From Paramagnetospirillum magnetotacticum MS-1 (GTDB lineage Bacteria > Pseudomonadota > Alphaproteobacteria > Rhodospirillales > Magnetospirillaceae): a stretch of 64,000 nucleotides of DNA. The notes beneath the pieces were generated by a model. That model made no database searches and was not told the origin of the DNA. It saw nothing but the letters and a program-made list of their open reading frames with translations. Location of the stretch: contig NZ_JXSL01000027.1 of NCBI RefSeq assembly GCF_000829825.1, positions 372,001 through 436,000 on the forward strand. The letters run 5' to 3'. Every line of letters starts with the position of its first letter. Position 1 is the stretch's first letter. Made by a program: the position numbers and the translations under genes. Shown here one piece after another: positions 33,972 through 42,373 of this stretch.

Positions 33972-36900
33972 TCAGGCGGCTGCCAATTCCGCCAATTTAC
34001 CAATCACGTTGCGCAATCCGACGATGCGCTGCTTGGGGTCCTCCCAGGCGCGCAGGAAGACGATCTTGTGGTCGGGGCGGATCTTGCACGATCCGGCCGA
34101 GCGCGCGATGAACTGCACCAGGGCGCCCGGATTGGCGAAGACGTTGCCGCGCAAGGACACAACGGCGCCCTTGGGCCCCGAATCCACCTTGTCGATCCCG
34201 GCCAGTTTGCACAGGGCCTTGATGGCCACCACTTCCAGCAGGTTCTCCACCTCAGGCGGCAGCGTGCCGAAGCGGTCGATCAGCTCGGCGGCCAGGGCCT
34301 CGATCTCCGCCTGATCGGACAGCGAACCGATACGGCGATACAGCGACAGACGCACCGACAGATCGGCCACATAGGTCTCGGGGATCAGCACCGGCGTGCC
34401 CACGGCGATCTGGGGCGACCATTCCTCGGCGGCCTCGCTCCCCTGCCCGCCCTTGGCGGCGGCCACGGCTTCTTCCAACAATTGCTGGTAAAGCTCGACG
34501 CCCACTTCGCGGATATGGCCCGACTGTTCCTCGCCCAGCAGATTGCCAGCGCCTCTGATGTCGAGATCGTGGCTTGCCAGTTGGAACCCGGCGCCCAAAG
34601 TGTCGAGCGCCTGCATCACCTGCAGCCGCTTTTCCGCCGCCTTGGACAGCACCTTGTCATTGGGAAGCGTGAAATAGGCATAGCCCCGCGTCTTGCCGCG
34701 CCCCACCCGGCCGCGCAACTGGTAAAGCTGCCCCAGGCCGAACATATCGGCGCGGTGGATGATCAAGGTGTTGACCGAGGGCATGTCGATGCCCGATTCA
34801 ATGATGTTGGTGGACAGCAGCACGTCGTACTGCTTGTCGCCGAAGGCCACCATCACCTCTTCCAGATCGGCGGGCGCTAGGCGGCCATGGGCCACGGCGG
34901 TCTTGACCTCGGGCACCAGCTTGGCCAGACGCTCGGCCACCCGGTCGATATCGGCCAGACGCGGACAGACATAGAAGACCTGCCCGCCGCGATAGCGCTC
35001 GCGCAGGATGGATTCGCGCAGCACCACCGGGTCATAGGGCAGGACAAAGGTACGCACCGCCAGCCGGTCGATGGGCGGCGTGGCGATGACGCTCATTTCC
35101 TTGACCCCCGACAGCGCCATCTGGAGCGTGCGGGGAATGGGCGTGGCGGTCAGAGTCAGGACGTGAACATCGGCTTTGAGCTGCTTCAGGCGTTCCTTGT
35201 GGGCCACGCCGAAATGCTGCTCCTCGTCGATGATGAGCAGGCCCAGGCGCTTGAAGCCGATGCCCTTGGCCAGCAGGGCATGGGTGCCGACCACGATATC
35301 CACCGAGCCATCGGCCACGCCCGCCTTGACCTCGGAGGCGGTCTTGGCGGTGACCAGCCGGGAAAGCTGCTCCACCCGAACAGGAAGGCCAGCGAAGCGC
35401 TCCTTGAAGGTGCGGTAATGCTGGCGGGCCAGCAGCGTGGTGGGAACCACCACCGCCACCTGAAGGCCCTGAAGCGCCGCCACGAAGGCGACGCGCATGG
35501 CCACCTCGGTCTTGCCAAAGCCCACATCGCCGCAGATCAGGCGGTCCATGGGCTTTCCACTGGCCAGATCGGCGATGGAATCCTCGATGGCGCGCAACTG
35601 GTCTTCGGTTTCGGCGAAGGGGAAGCGGGCGCAGAACTCGTCATAGAGCCCTTCCGCCGGGACCAATGCCTCGCCCTGGCGCATCTTGCGCTGTGCGGCG
35701 ATGCCGATCAGTTGGTCGGCGATATCCCTGATGCGCTTCTTCAGCTTGGCCTTGCGGGCCTGCCAGGCGGTGCCGCCCAGCTTGTCCAGCGATACCCCGG
35801 CCTGCTCCGAGCCGAAGCGGGTCAGCACGTCGATGTTTTCCACCGGCACGAACAGCTTGTCGCCGCCGTCATAGATCACGCGCAGGCAATCATGGGGCGC
35901 GCCCGACACTTCCAGGGCCACCAGACCGTCATAGCGGCCGATACCATGCTCCACATGCACCACCAGATCGCCCTCGGCCAGGGCGGAGGCTTCGGCGATG
36001 AACTGGGCGCCCTTCTTCTTCTTGCGGGCGGGCCGCGCCAGACGGTCGCCCAGAATGTCCTGCTCGGTGATCACCGCCAGTTCGGGGGTGACAAAGCCGT
36101 GGTCGAGGCCGAGAACAGCGACGGCCACCCTCCCCTTGTCCAAGGCTTTGGCCTCGGCCCAGGACTCGACGGGCTCGATCCCCTTGACGCCGTGGTCCTT
36201 TAAGACCCCGGCCAGCCGGTCGCGCGATCCGTTCGTCCAGGCGGCGATCACGACCCGGCGGCCCGCTTTGGCCTGTTCCTCGGCATGCTCGCGCACGCAG
36301 TCATAGACATTGACGCCCGGCCGGGCCCGCATATCGGCGAAATCGCGGCCCAGCCGCCCCCCGGCATCAGGAGCGCCATCCTCCACCGCATCGAAGGGCG
36401 ATAGATGCAGCACCGGGCGCACCGCCAGCAGACGGTCCCACTCGTCGCGCTCCAGATACAGGCGCTCGGGCGCTATTGGGTGATAGACCATGCCCGATTC
36501 GGTCAAGCCCGCCCCGGCCAGACCGGCGCGGGCGTCGAAATATTCCAGCACCAGGGCATGGCGCGCCGTCAAAGCCTCGTCCGACTGGTGGTCCAGGACC
36601 ACCGCCGCCTCGGGCAGATAGGCGAACAAGGTGTCGAGCCCGTCGTGGAACAGGGGCAGCCAGTGCTCCATGCCGTTGAACTTGATGCCTTCGGAAATGG
36701 ATTCGTAGAGCGGGTCCGCGCCCTGGATGACCCCGAATAATTCCCGGTAATTGGTGCGGAAGCGGGCAATGGAGGCTTCATCCAGGCCCACTTCACTGAC
36801 GGGTCTGCAGACGAAGCCCTCCACCGGGCCTGTGGTTCGCTGGCTCATGGGATCGAAGGAGCGCACGCTATCGATCTCGTCGCCGAAGAAGTCCAGGCGC

Positions 36901-37445
36901 AACGGCTCGGCCGATCCCGGTGGGAACAGATCGACGATGCCACCCCTCACCGCGTATTCACCGGGTTCCATCACCGTGTCGGCGCGCACATAGCCGTTCT
37001 TGGCGAGAAAGCCCACCAGCTTGTCCATGGACAGCCGCGAGCCCTTGCGGGCATCCAGAGTCGCCTGAGCCAAGGCCTCACGCGGCGGAACCCGTTGCGC
37101 CAATGCGGGAACGGTGGTCAGCACAACGAAGGCGCCCTTCACCCCATCGGCAAGACGCGCCAGGGTATCGATGCGCCGCGCCACCATGTCCACATGGGGC
37201 GAGACCCGGTCATAGGGCACGCAATCCCAGCCGGGAAACTCCAGCACCGTAAGGTCGGGGGCGAAGAAGGCCAGGGCCTCGGCCATGCGCGCCATGCGGC
37301 CTTCATCGCGGGCCACATGCAAGATGCCGCCCTCGGCCTCGGGGCAAGCGGCCAGTTCGGCCAGCAACAGGGCATCACGCCCTTCCGGCGCTCCGGCAAC
37401 CTTGCGGCGCCCGGCCTGGGATATGAGACTGTCTAGGTTTTTCAA
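33972..37445 (-). CDS. mfd: Transcription-repair coupling factor Mfd
   Basis: This 1157-residue DNA translocase removes stalled RNA polymerase and recruits UvrA. It has UvrB-like N-terminal domains (about 1-340), the polymerase-interacting domain around VIYDGGDKLFVPVENIDVL, and a RecG-like helicase core. The core has Walker A CGDVGFGKTEVAMR, the DEEQ box LIIDEEQHFG and TATPIPRTLQMALSG. The C-terminal TRCF domain is complete. The start is a TTG at 37445 overlapping the sdhE stop (TTGA); no ATG fits. UvrA is encoded 5 kb downstream. Confidence 0.96.
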   Translation of the reverse strand: MKNLDSLISQAGRRKVAGAPEGRDALLLAELAACPEAEGGILHVARDEGRMARMAEALAFFAPDLTVLEFPGWDCVPYDRVSPHVDMVARRIDTLARLADGVKGAFVVLTTVPALAQRVPPREALAQATLDARKGSRLSMDKLVGFLAKNGYVRADTVMEPGEYAVRGGIVDLFPPGSAEPLRLDFFGDEIDSVRSFDPMSQRTTGPVEGFVCRPVSEVGLDEASIARFRTNYRELFGVIQGADPLYESISEGIKFNGMEHWLPLFHDGLDTLFAYLPEAAVVLDHQSDEALTARHALVLEYFDARAGLAGAGLTESGMVYHPIAPERLYLERDEWDRLLAVRPVLHLSPFDAVEDGAPDAGGRLGRDFADMRARPGVNVYDCVREHAEEQAKAGRRVVIAAWTNGSRDRLAGVLKDHGVKGIEPVESWAEAKALDKGRVAVAVLGLDHGFVTPELAVITEQDILGDRLARPARKKKKGAQFIAEASALAEGDLVVHVEHGIGRYDGLVALEVSGAPHDCLRVIYDGGDKLFVPVENIDVLTRFGSEQAGVSLDKLGGTAWQARKAKLKKRIRDIADQLIGIAAQRKMRQGEALVPAEGLYDEFCARFPFAETEDQLRAIEDSIADLASGKPMDRLICGDVGFGKTEVAMRVAFVAALQGLQVAVVVPTTLLARQHYRTFKERFAGLPVRVEQLSRLVTAKTASEVKAGVADGSVDIVVGTHALLAKGIGFKRLGLLIIDEEQHFGVAHKERLKQLKADVHVLTLTATPIPRTLQMALSGVKEMSVIATPPIDRLAVRTFVLPYDPVVLRESILRERYRGGQVFYVCPRLADIDRVAERLAKLVPEVKTAVAHGRLAPADLEEVMVAFGDKQYDVLLSTNIIESGIDMPSVNTLIIHRADMFGLGQLYQLRGRVGRGKTRGYAYFTLPNDKVLSKAAEKRLQVMQALDTLGAGFQLASHDLDIRGAGNLLGEEQSGHIREVGVELYQQLLEEAVAAAKGGQGSEAAEEWSPQIAVGTPVLIPETYVADLSVRLSLYRRIGSLSDQAEIEALAAELIDRFGTLPPEVENLLEVVAIKALCKLAGIDKVDSGPKGAVVSLRGNVFANPGALVQFIARSAGSCKIRPDHKIVFLRAWEDPKQRIVGLRNVIGKLAELAAA

Positions 37446-37720
37446 ATCGGTGCGGCTTCGCTTTGAACAAATTTCTTGATCATGGCCATGACGTCATGGT
37501 CCAGATGATCGGGCACTTCGGCCTTGCTGGTGACCCAATTGAACAGGTCGGAATCGTTCTCGGCGATCAGGGCCTCGAACCGCTCGGCCTGATCGGGAGA
37601 CAGCGACATCAGGTATTTGGCGGCGAAACCGCCGAACAGAATGTCGTTCTCGTTGGAGCCCATATGGTGGGCGCGGAACATCAGGCGCTTCAGTCGATCG
37701 TGATCCATTGCATCCGGCAT
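37442..37720 (-). CDS. sdhE: SdhE-family succinate dehydrogenase assembly factor
   Basis: This 92-residue helical protein of the SdhE/CptB family promotes FAD attachment to succinate dehydrogenase flavoprotein. The pattern DRLKRLMFRAHHMGSNENDILFGGF matches the family, but the usual RGxxE is here MGSNE: Gly and Glu are kept and the Arg is replaced by Met. The LFNWV segment is conserved. It is coupled to mfd by a four-base overlap, an arrangement also seen in other alphaproteobacteria. Confidence 0.82.
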   Translation of the reverse strand: MPDAMDHDRLKRLMFRAHHMGSNENDILFGGFAAKYLMSLSPDQAERFEALIAENDSDLFNWVTSKAEVPDHLDHDVMAMIKKFVQSEAAPI

Positions 37721-37779
37721 TGCGTCGGTTTCGGAGCCGACTAGGATATAGCCCCTCGTCGTCCGAATGTCAGCCCGCC

Positions 37780-39861
37780 ATGCGCCCTCAGGTTCTGTTT
37801 CCTCTCTTTGCTCCGGTAACCAGCCTGCCCGGCATCGGGCCGCGCCTTGCGCCGCTCTATCAGCGGCTGGTGGGAGAAAAGGTACTGGATCTCCTGTGGC
37901 ACTTACCTGCGGGCGTAGTTGATCGCCGTTTCGCCCCCAAGGTGGCCGAAGCGCCCCATGGCAAGGTCGCGACCCTGACGCTCCGGGTGGATGCTCATTA
38001 CCCCTCGTCCAGCCCTAAGCGTCCCTACCGGGTGCGCATGGCCGACGAGACAGGGTTCCTGCATCTGGTGTTCTTCCACGGGCGCGAGGATTGGCTGAGG
38101 AAACAATTACCCGAAGGCGAAATCCGCGTGGTCAGCGGCGTGGTCGAGCATTTCAACAACGAGATCCAGATCAGCCACCCCGATCACATCGTGCGCTTGG
38201 AGGAGATCGCCCAGGTGATGGCCGTGGAGCCGGTCTATGGTCTCACCGCTGGGCTCACGGGCCGCGCCGTGGCCAAAACCGTGGCTGCGGCCGTGGCAAA
38301 GGCCCCGCAATTGCCGGAATGGCAGGAGCCCCACTGGCTGGTCCGCCAGGGATGGCCCGGCTGGCATGAGGCGCTGACCGCCGTTCACCATCCCGCCGAT
38401 GAACATAGCGCCCTTGGCGACACGCCCGCCCGACGCCGCCTGGCCTTCGATGAATTGCTGGCCAACCAACTGGCGCTGGCCATGGTGCGGGCTCAGATGA
38501 GGAAGCTCAAGGGCCGCTCCCTGGTGGGCGACGGCTCCTTGCGGGCCAAGGTATTGGCCGCCCTGCCCTATACCCTGACGGGGGCGCAAAGCCGGTCCTT
38601 GGCCGAGATCGACGCCGATATGGCCCAGCCCATGCGCATGCTCCGCCTGCTGCAAGGCGATGTGGGCAGCGGCAAGACCATCGTGGCATTGCTTGCCATG
38701 CTCACCGCCGTGGAGACCGGGGCCCAAGCCGCCATGATGGCGCCCACCGAAATTCTCGCCCGTCAGCATTATGCCGGTATCGCGCCTCTGGCCGAAGCGG
38801 CGGGCCTGCGGGTCGCCCTGCTCACCGGCCGCGACAAGGGCAAATCCCGCGAGGCGGTTCTGGCCGGTCTGGCCTCGGGCGAGATCCATATCCTGCTGGG
38901 CACCCATGCCCTGTTTCAGGAGGACGTGGCCTTCAAGGATCTGGCGCTGGCCGTCATCGACGAGCAGCACCGCTTCGGCGTGCATCAGAGGCTGGAACTG
39001 GCGGCCAAGGGCGTGGCGGTGGACATGCTGGTGATGACCGCCACACCCATTCCCCGCACCCTGCTGCTGACCGCCTATGGCGACATGGATGCGTCCCGCC
39101 TGGACGAGAAGCCGCCGGGCAGGAAGCCCATCGATACCCGTGTCGTGCCCCTGGCCCGGTTGGACGAAATGGTGGCCGGGGTGGGCCGCGCCCTGGAAAG
39201 CGGCGCCCGCGTCTATTGGGTCTGCCCCCTGGTTGAGGAATCCGAGACCTCCGACCTGGCGGCCGCCGAGGAGCGTCACCGCCATCTTTCCCAGATGTTT
39301 GGGGATCGGGTCGGCCTCGTCCATGGCCGCATGAAGCCCACCGCCAAGGACAAGGTAATGGCTGAATTCGCCGCCGGAAACCTGGATATCCTGGTCGCCA
39401 CCACGGTGATCGAGGTGGGCGTCGATGTGCCCGAGGCCAATATCATGGTCATCGAACACGCCGAGCGTTTTGGCCTTGCCCAGTTGCACCAGTTGCGCGG
39501 CCGGGTGGGACGGGGCAGCCGGGAATCCCGCTGCCTGCTGCTCTATGGCCATCCCCTGGGCGAAATCGCCAAGGCAAGGCTGGAGATCATGCGCGCCACC
39601 GAGGACGGATTCAGGATCGCCGAGGAGGATCTCCGCCTTCGAGGCGGCGGCGAAATGCTGGGCACACGGCAAAGCGGCCTGCCCGAATTCCGCCTGGCCG
39701 ATCTGGCCATCCACGGCGAATTGCTGGCCGCCGCCCGCGACGATGCCCGCCTGATTCTGGAACGAGATCCGGAGCTAGCCTCCCCCCGAGGCGAGGCCTT
39801 GCGCGTCCTGCTCTATCTGTTCGAGCGGGACGCGGCAGTGAGGACGTTACGGTCGGGGTGA
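37780..39861 (+). CDS. recG: ATP-dependent DNA helicase RecG
   Basis: This 693-residue branch-migration helicase acts in recombination and fork repair. The wedge/OB domain (about 1-200) includes LPGIGPRLAPLYQRL. The helicase core has GDVGSGKTIVALLAM, the DEQH box VIDEQHRFGVHQRLE, TATPIPRTLLLTAYGDMD and QLHQLRGRVGRGSRESRCLL. The ATG at 37780 gives the usual start; the longer frame overlaps the divergent sdhE gene. It is divergent from sdhE-mfd with a 59-base spacer that must hold both promoters. Confidence 0.96.
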   Translation: MRPQVLFPLFAPVTSLPGIGPRLAPLYQRLVGEKVLDLLWHLPAGVVDRRFAPKVAEAPHGKVATLTLRVDAHYPSSSPKRPYRVRMADETGFLHLVFFHGREDWLRKQLPEGEIRVVSGVVEHFNNEIQISHPDHIVRLEEIAQVMAVEPVYGLTAGLTGRAVAKTVAAAVAKAPQLPEWQEPHWLVRQGWPGWHEALTAVHHPADEHSALGDTPARRRLAFDELLANQLALAMVRAQMRKLKGRSLVGDGSLRAKVLAALPYTLTGAQSRSLAEIDADMAQPMRMLRLLQGDVGSGKTIVALLAMLTAVETGAQAAMMAPTEILARQHYAGIAPLAEAAGLRVALLTGRDKGKSREAVLAGLASGEIHILLGTHALFQEDVAFKDLALAVIDEQHRFGVHQRLELAAKGVAVDMLVMTATPIPRTLLLTAYGDMDASRLDEKPPGRKPIDTRVVPLARLDEMVAGVGRALESGARVYWVCPLVEESETSDLAAAEERHRHLSQMFGDRVGLVHGRMKPTAKDKVMAEFAAGNLDILVATTVIEVGVDVPEANIMVIEHAERFGLAQLHQLRGRVGRGSRESRCLLLYGHPLGEIAKARLEIMRATEDGFRIAEEDLRLRGGGEMLGTRQSGLPEFRLADLAIHGELLAAARDDARLILERDPELASPRGEALRVLLYLFERDAAVRTLRSG

Positions 39862-39942
39862 ACCACGAAGGCGCAGAGGCCCGAAGGAACACGAAGAAGA
39901 TATCCCTCCTCTATTCTTCGTGCCTTCGCGCCTTCGTGGTTC
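39862..39942. repeat. CGAAGGCG palindromic repeat, copy 2
   Basis: This is an imperfect inverted repeat with arms ACCACGAAGGCGC / GCGCCTTCGTGGT and an AT-richer centre (GAAGATATCCCTCCTCTATTC). It is the same family as the copy at 32569-32657 and likewise lies at a convergent gene junction, here recG and the GDT1 transporter. Confidence 0.8.
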
Positions 39943-39957
39943 CAGTTCTCATATTCC

Positions 39958-40539
39958 CTACCCCAAAACCTCTTTGCCCACACCGGAAAGCGCCAGAACA
40001 CCCAGGAGGGCGAACAGAGCGGCTGCCACCATGCGCACCAGCTTCAGAGGCAATTTCTCGGCCATGGCATTGCCGACAAAGACGGCGGGAACATCGGCGA
40101 TCAGCATGCCTAGCGTGGTGCCTGCCGTAACCAGAAGCAGATCACCGAAGCGCGCCCCCAAGGCCACCGTGGCAATCTGGGTCTTGTCGCCGATCTCCAC
40201 CAGGAAGAACGAGATGGCGGTGGCAACAAAGGCGCCCGCCTTCTCCCAGGTCTTAGGGGTGTCGTCCTCGTCCATCTTGTCGGGAACCAAAGTCCAGGCG
40301 GCCATGGCGATGAAGGAGACGCCCACGATCCAGCGCATGGTCTCAGGCCCGATCCAACGCGCCACTTCGACGCCCGCCCAGGCGGCAAGCCCGTGATTGG
40401 CGATGGTTGCCACGAAAATACCGGCAACCACGGCCCAGGGTTTCCTGAACTTGGCGGCAAGCAGAAGGGCGAGAAGCTGGGTCTTGTCGCCGATCTCGGC
40501 GGCGGTGACCACGGCAAGGGATACCAGTAAAGCTTCCAT
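39958..40539 (-). CDS. GDT1/TMEM165-family (UPF0016) cation exporter
   Basis: This 193-residue inner-membrane protein has six hydrophobic helices and the two family motifs EIGDKTQLLALLLAAKF and EIGDKTQIATVALGARF, one per half. Bacterial members (MneA type) export Mn2+; eukaryotic members move Mn2+ or Ca2+. An upstream yybP-ykoY riboswitch supports a manganese role. The ATG at 40539 gives the usual MEALLVSLAVV start; ATG 40551 is close by. The longer frame to 40668 would run into the riboswitch and is rejected. Confidence 0.92.
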   Translation of the reverse strand: MEALLVSLAVVTAAEIGDKTQLLALLLAAKFRKPWAVVAGIFVATIANHGLAAWAGVEVARWIGPETMRWIVGVSFIAMAAWTLVPDKMDEDDTPKTWEKAGAFVATAISFFLVEIGDKTQIATVALGARFGDLLLVTAGTTLGMLIADVPAVFVGNAMAEKLPLKLVRMVAAALFALLGVLALSGVGKEVLG

Positions 40540-40621
40540 GAAAAGCACCATCAGGGGGTCGGGCAACACATGACCAATGGCCCGGAGTCCCGCCCAACCC
40601 CTGGACGCTAGGATTCCGAAG

Positions 40622-40725
40622 CCAAAGGTCTCGCCAAGCTGCTGGGCCGGACGCGCCATGGACCACAAGGCCCAAGTTTGTTGACGCGCCCCCTTCTAAA
40701 ACCCGAAGGCGGCTACTCCCCAATG
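40622..40725 (-). promoter_or_regulatory. yybP-ykoY manganese riboswitch
   Basis: On the minus strand the leader of the GDT1-family gene carries the family signatures in order: GGGGAGTAGC (L1), a GCCGCCTTC/GAAGGGGGC stem with one mismatch, CGCGTCAACA (L3), a TGGGCC/GGTCCA hairpin, and GGCGAGACCTTT closing the first stem. These are the conserved Mn2+-binding loops of yybP-ykoY RNAs. The closing stem contains U-U mismatches. Mn2+ binding would be expected to raise exporter expression. The remaining leader (40552-40621) should hold the expression platform; the part toward 40896 holds the divergent promoters. Confidence 0.87.
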
Positions 40726-40896
40726 ACGCGGGGACCATAAGGCCAGTCCGGCCGCTGATCAAGGACTTCATGCCGCATTGAGAATGAAAGTCAGACAAAG
40801 CCTCACAACAAATTGAAATTCATAGCGTTTTTTCCTTTTCTCATCTTCCGGCCTGCGTTACCTCTCTCATCAGCAGCCAACACATCAAGGGCCACC

Positions 40897-42279
40897 ATGT
40901 CCACCAATGCCAAGGAAAGCGTCGCCATCTCCTCTGTCCTCGCCAGCGCCGCCATGACGGTGATGAAGCTGGTGGTGGGGCTGATGACCGGCAGCCTGGG
41001 CATTCTGTCGGAAGCCGCCCATTCCCTGCTGGACATGGGCGCGGCGCTTCTGACTTGGTTCGCGGTGCGCATTGGTGACCAGCCCGCCGACGAGCGCCAC
41101 CCCTATGGCCATGGCAAGGTGGAAAGCGTCTCGGCCCTGATCGAGACCGGCCTGCTCTTCGTCACCGCCGCCTGGATCATCAAGGAAGCGGTCTCCCGGC
41201 TGCTGGAATCGACTCCGCCCGAGGTGGAAACCACATGGTGGGCCGTGGCGGTGATCGTGGTGTCCATCATCATCGATATCGGCCGTTCGCGGGCCCTGCT
41301 GAAGGTGGCCAAGGAAACCGGCAGCCAGGCCCTGGAAGCCGATGCGCTCCACTTTTCCTCAGACATTCTCAGCTCCACCGCCGTTCTGATCGGCCTAGGC
41401 CTGGTCTGGCTGGGCTGGCCCAAGGGCGACGCCGTGGCGGCTTTGGGCGTGGCGGGCTTCGTGTTGCTGGCTGGCTGGCGCCTGGGCACGCGGACCATCG
41501 ACGTCCTGGTGGATGCGGCGCCCCAGGGTATCGCCGAGCATATCGAGAAGATGGCGGCCCAGCTTCCCGGCATCGCCCGTGTCGAACGGGTCCGCGCCCG
41601 CCCAGCCGGTCCCGCCGTCTTCGCCGAAGTGGTGGTGAAGGTCAGCCGCACCCTGCATCTCGAGCAGGTGGAATCCTTGCGCCGCGCCGTCCTCGACCGC
41701 CTGCGCGCCGAATTGCCCGAGGTCCAGGCCGTTGTCATCGCCGAGCCCTTGGCCCTGGACGATGAAAGTCTGGCCGAGACCGTCAGGGTTCTGGCCGCCG
41801 CCCGTGGCCTTTCCGTCCACCATGTGGGCGTCGCCACCCTTAACGACCGGCCTCATCTCAGCTTTGACATCGAGGTGGACGAGACCCTGACCATTGCTGC
41901 CGCCCACGCGGTCGCCACCGAGCTGGAACAGGCCCTGGCCGCCGAACTGGGCGACGACGTCACCATCGACACCCATATCGATCCGCGCCGGGCGAGCAAT
42001 TTCTCCGGCGCCGCCCCGGCGGGCAACCGTCTGGCCGAAGTGCGCGATGCCTTGGCTACGGCATCCAAGGGGTTGGTGGATCAAGTCCATCAGATCGAAG
42101 CGCAGGAGCGCGAGGATGGGCTTTACGTCTCTCTTCACTGCCTATTCCCCGATGACGCCCCTATCGGCGAGGTTCATCACGCCACCGCGCGGCTGGAACA
42201 CCGCCTGCGCGACGCGGTGCGCGGCATCGCCCGCGTTGTGGTTCGCGCCGAACCGGCCAGCGAAGGGCTGACAGGTTAA
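40897..42279 (+). CDS. Cation diffusion facilitator with extended C-terminus
   Basis: This 460-residue inner-membrane metal/proton antiporter has six helices in the first 210 residues. The metal-site motifs are HSLLD in the second helix (residues 42-46) and HFSSD in the fifth (152-156), plus RHPYGHGKVES between helices. HD-HD is typical of zinc-preferring members, but substrate is not certain. About 250 residues follow instead of the usual 80, enough for three ferredoxin-like cytoplasmic domains. The ATG at 40897 has AAGGG upstream. It is divergent from the Mn2+-riboswitch gene. Confidence 0.9.
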   Translation: MSTNAKESVAISSVLASAAMTVMKLVVGLMTGSLGILSEAAHSLLDMGAALLTWFAVRIGDQPADERHPYGHGKVESVSALIETGLLFVTAAWIIKEAVSRLLESTPPEVETTWWAVAVIVVSIIIDIGRSRALLKVAKETGSQALEADALHFSSDILSSTAVLIGLGLVWLGWPKGDAVAALGVAGFVLLAGWRLGTRTIDVLVDAAPQGIAEHIEKMAAQLPGIARVERVRARPAGPAVFAEVVVKVSRTLHLEQVESLRRAVLDRLRAELPEVQAVVIAEPLALDDESLAETVRVLAAARGLSVHHVGVATLNDRPHLSFDIEVDETLTIAAAHAVATELEQALAAELGDDVTIDTHIDPRRASNFSGAAPAGNRLAEVRDALATASKGLVDQVHQIEAQEREDGLYVSLHCLFPDDAPIGEVHHATARLEHRLRDAVRGIARVVVRAEPASEGLTG

Positions 42280-42373
42280 AACGCAGGGATGGTGTGCGGG
42301 GGTAACCCTTTATCCTTTCCGAGAATCGCTCTAACATCCCCGCCCTGATTTTCTGGATGCGGATTGGCGTGAT

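Noticed and set aside
34887-36203. 438-codon plus-strand frame opposite mfd
   Set aside because: Shadow of Mfd, which has all helicase motifs on the other strand.
38107-39714. 535-codon minus-strand frame opposite recG
   Set aside because: It is the antisense shadow of a complete RecG; its composition is Gly/His/Gln-rich without any domain.
40540-40668. N-terminal extension of the GDT1-family protein
   Set aside because: The added codons overlap the yybP-ykoY aptamer and have no membrane or family character.
42280-42373. LexA/SOS box upstream of uvrA
   Set aside because: I looked for GTTC-N7-GTTC or GAAC-N7-GAAC and saw none; uvrA may not be SOS-controlled from here.
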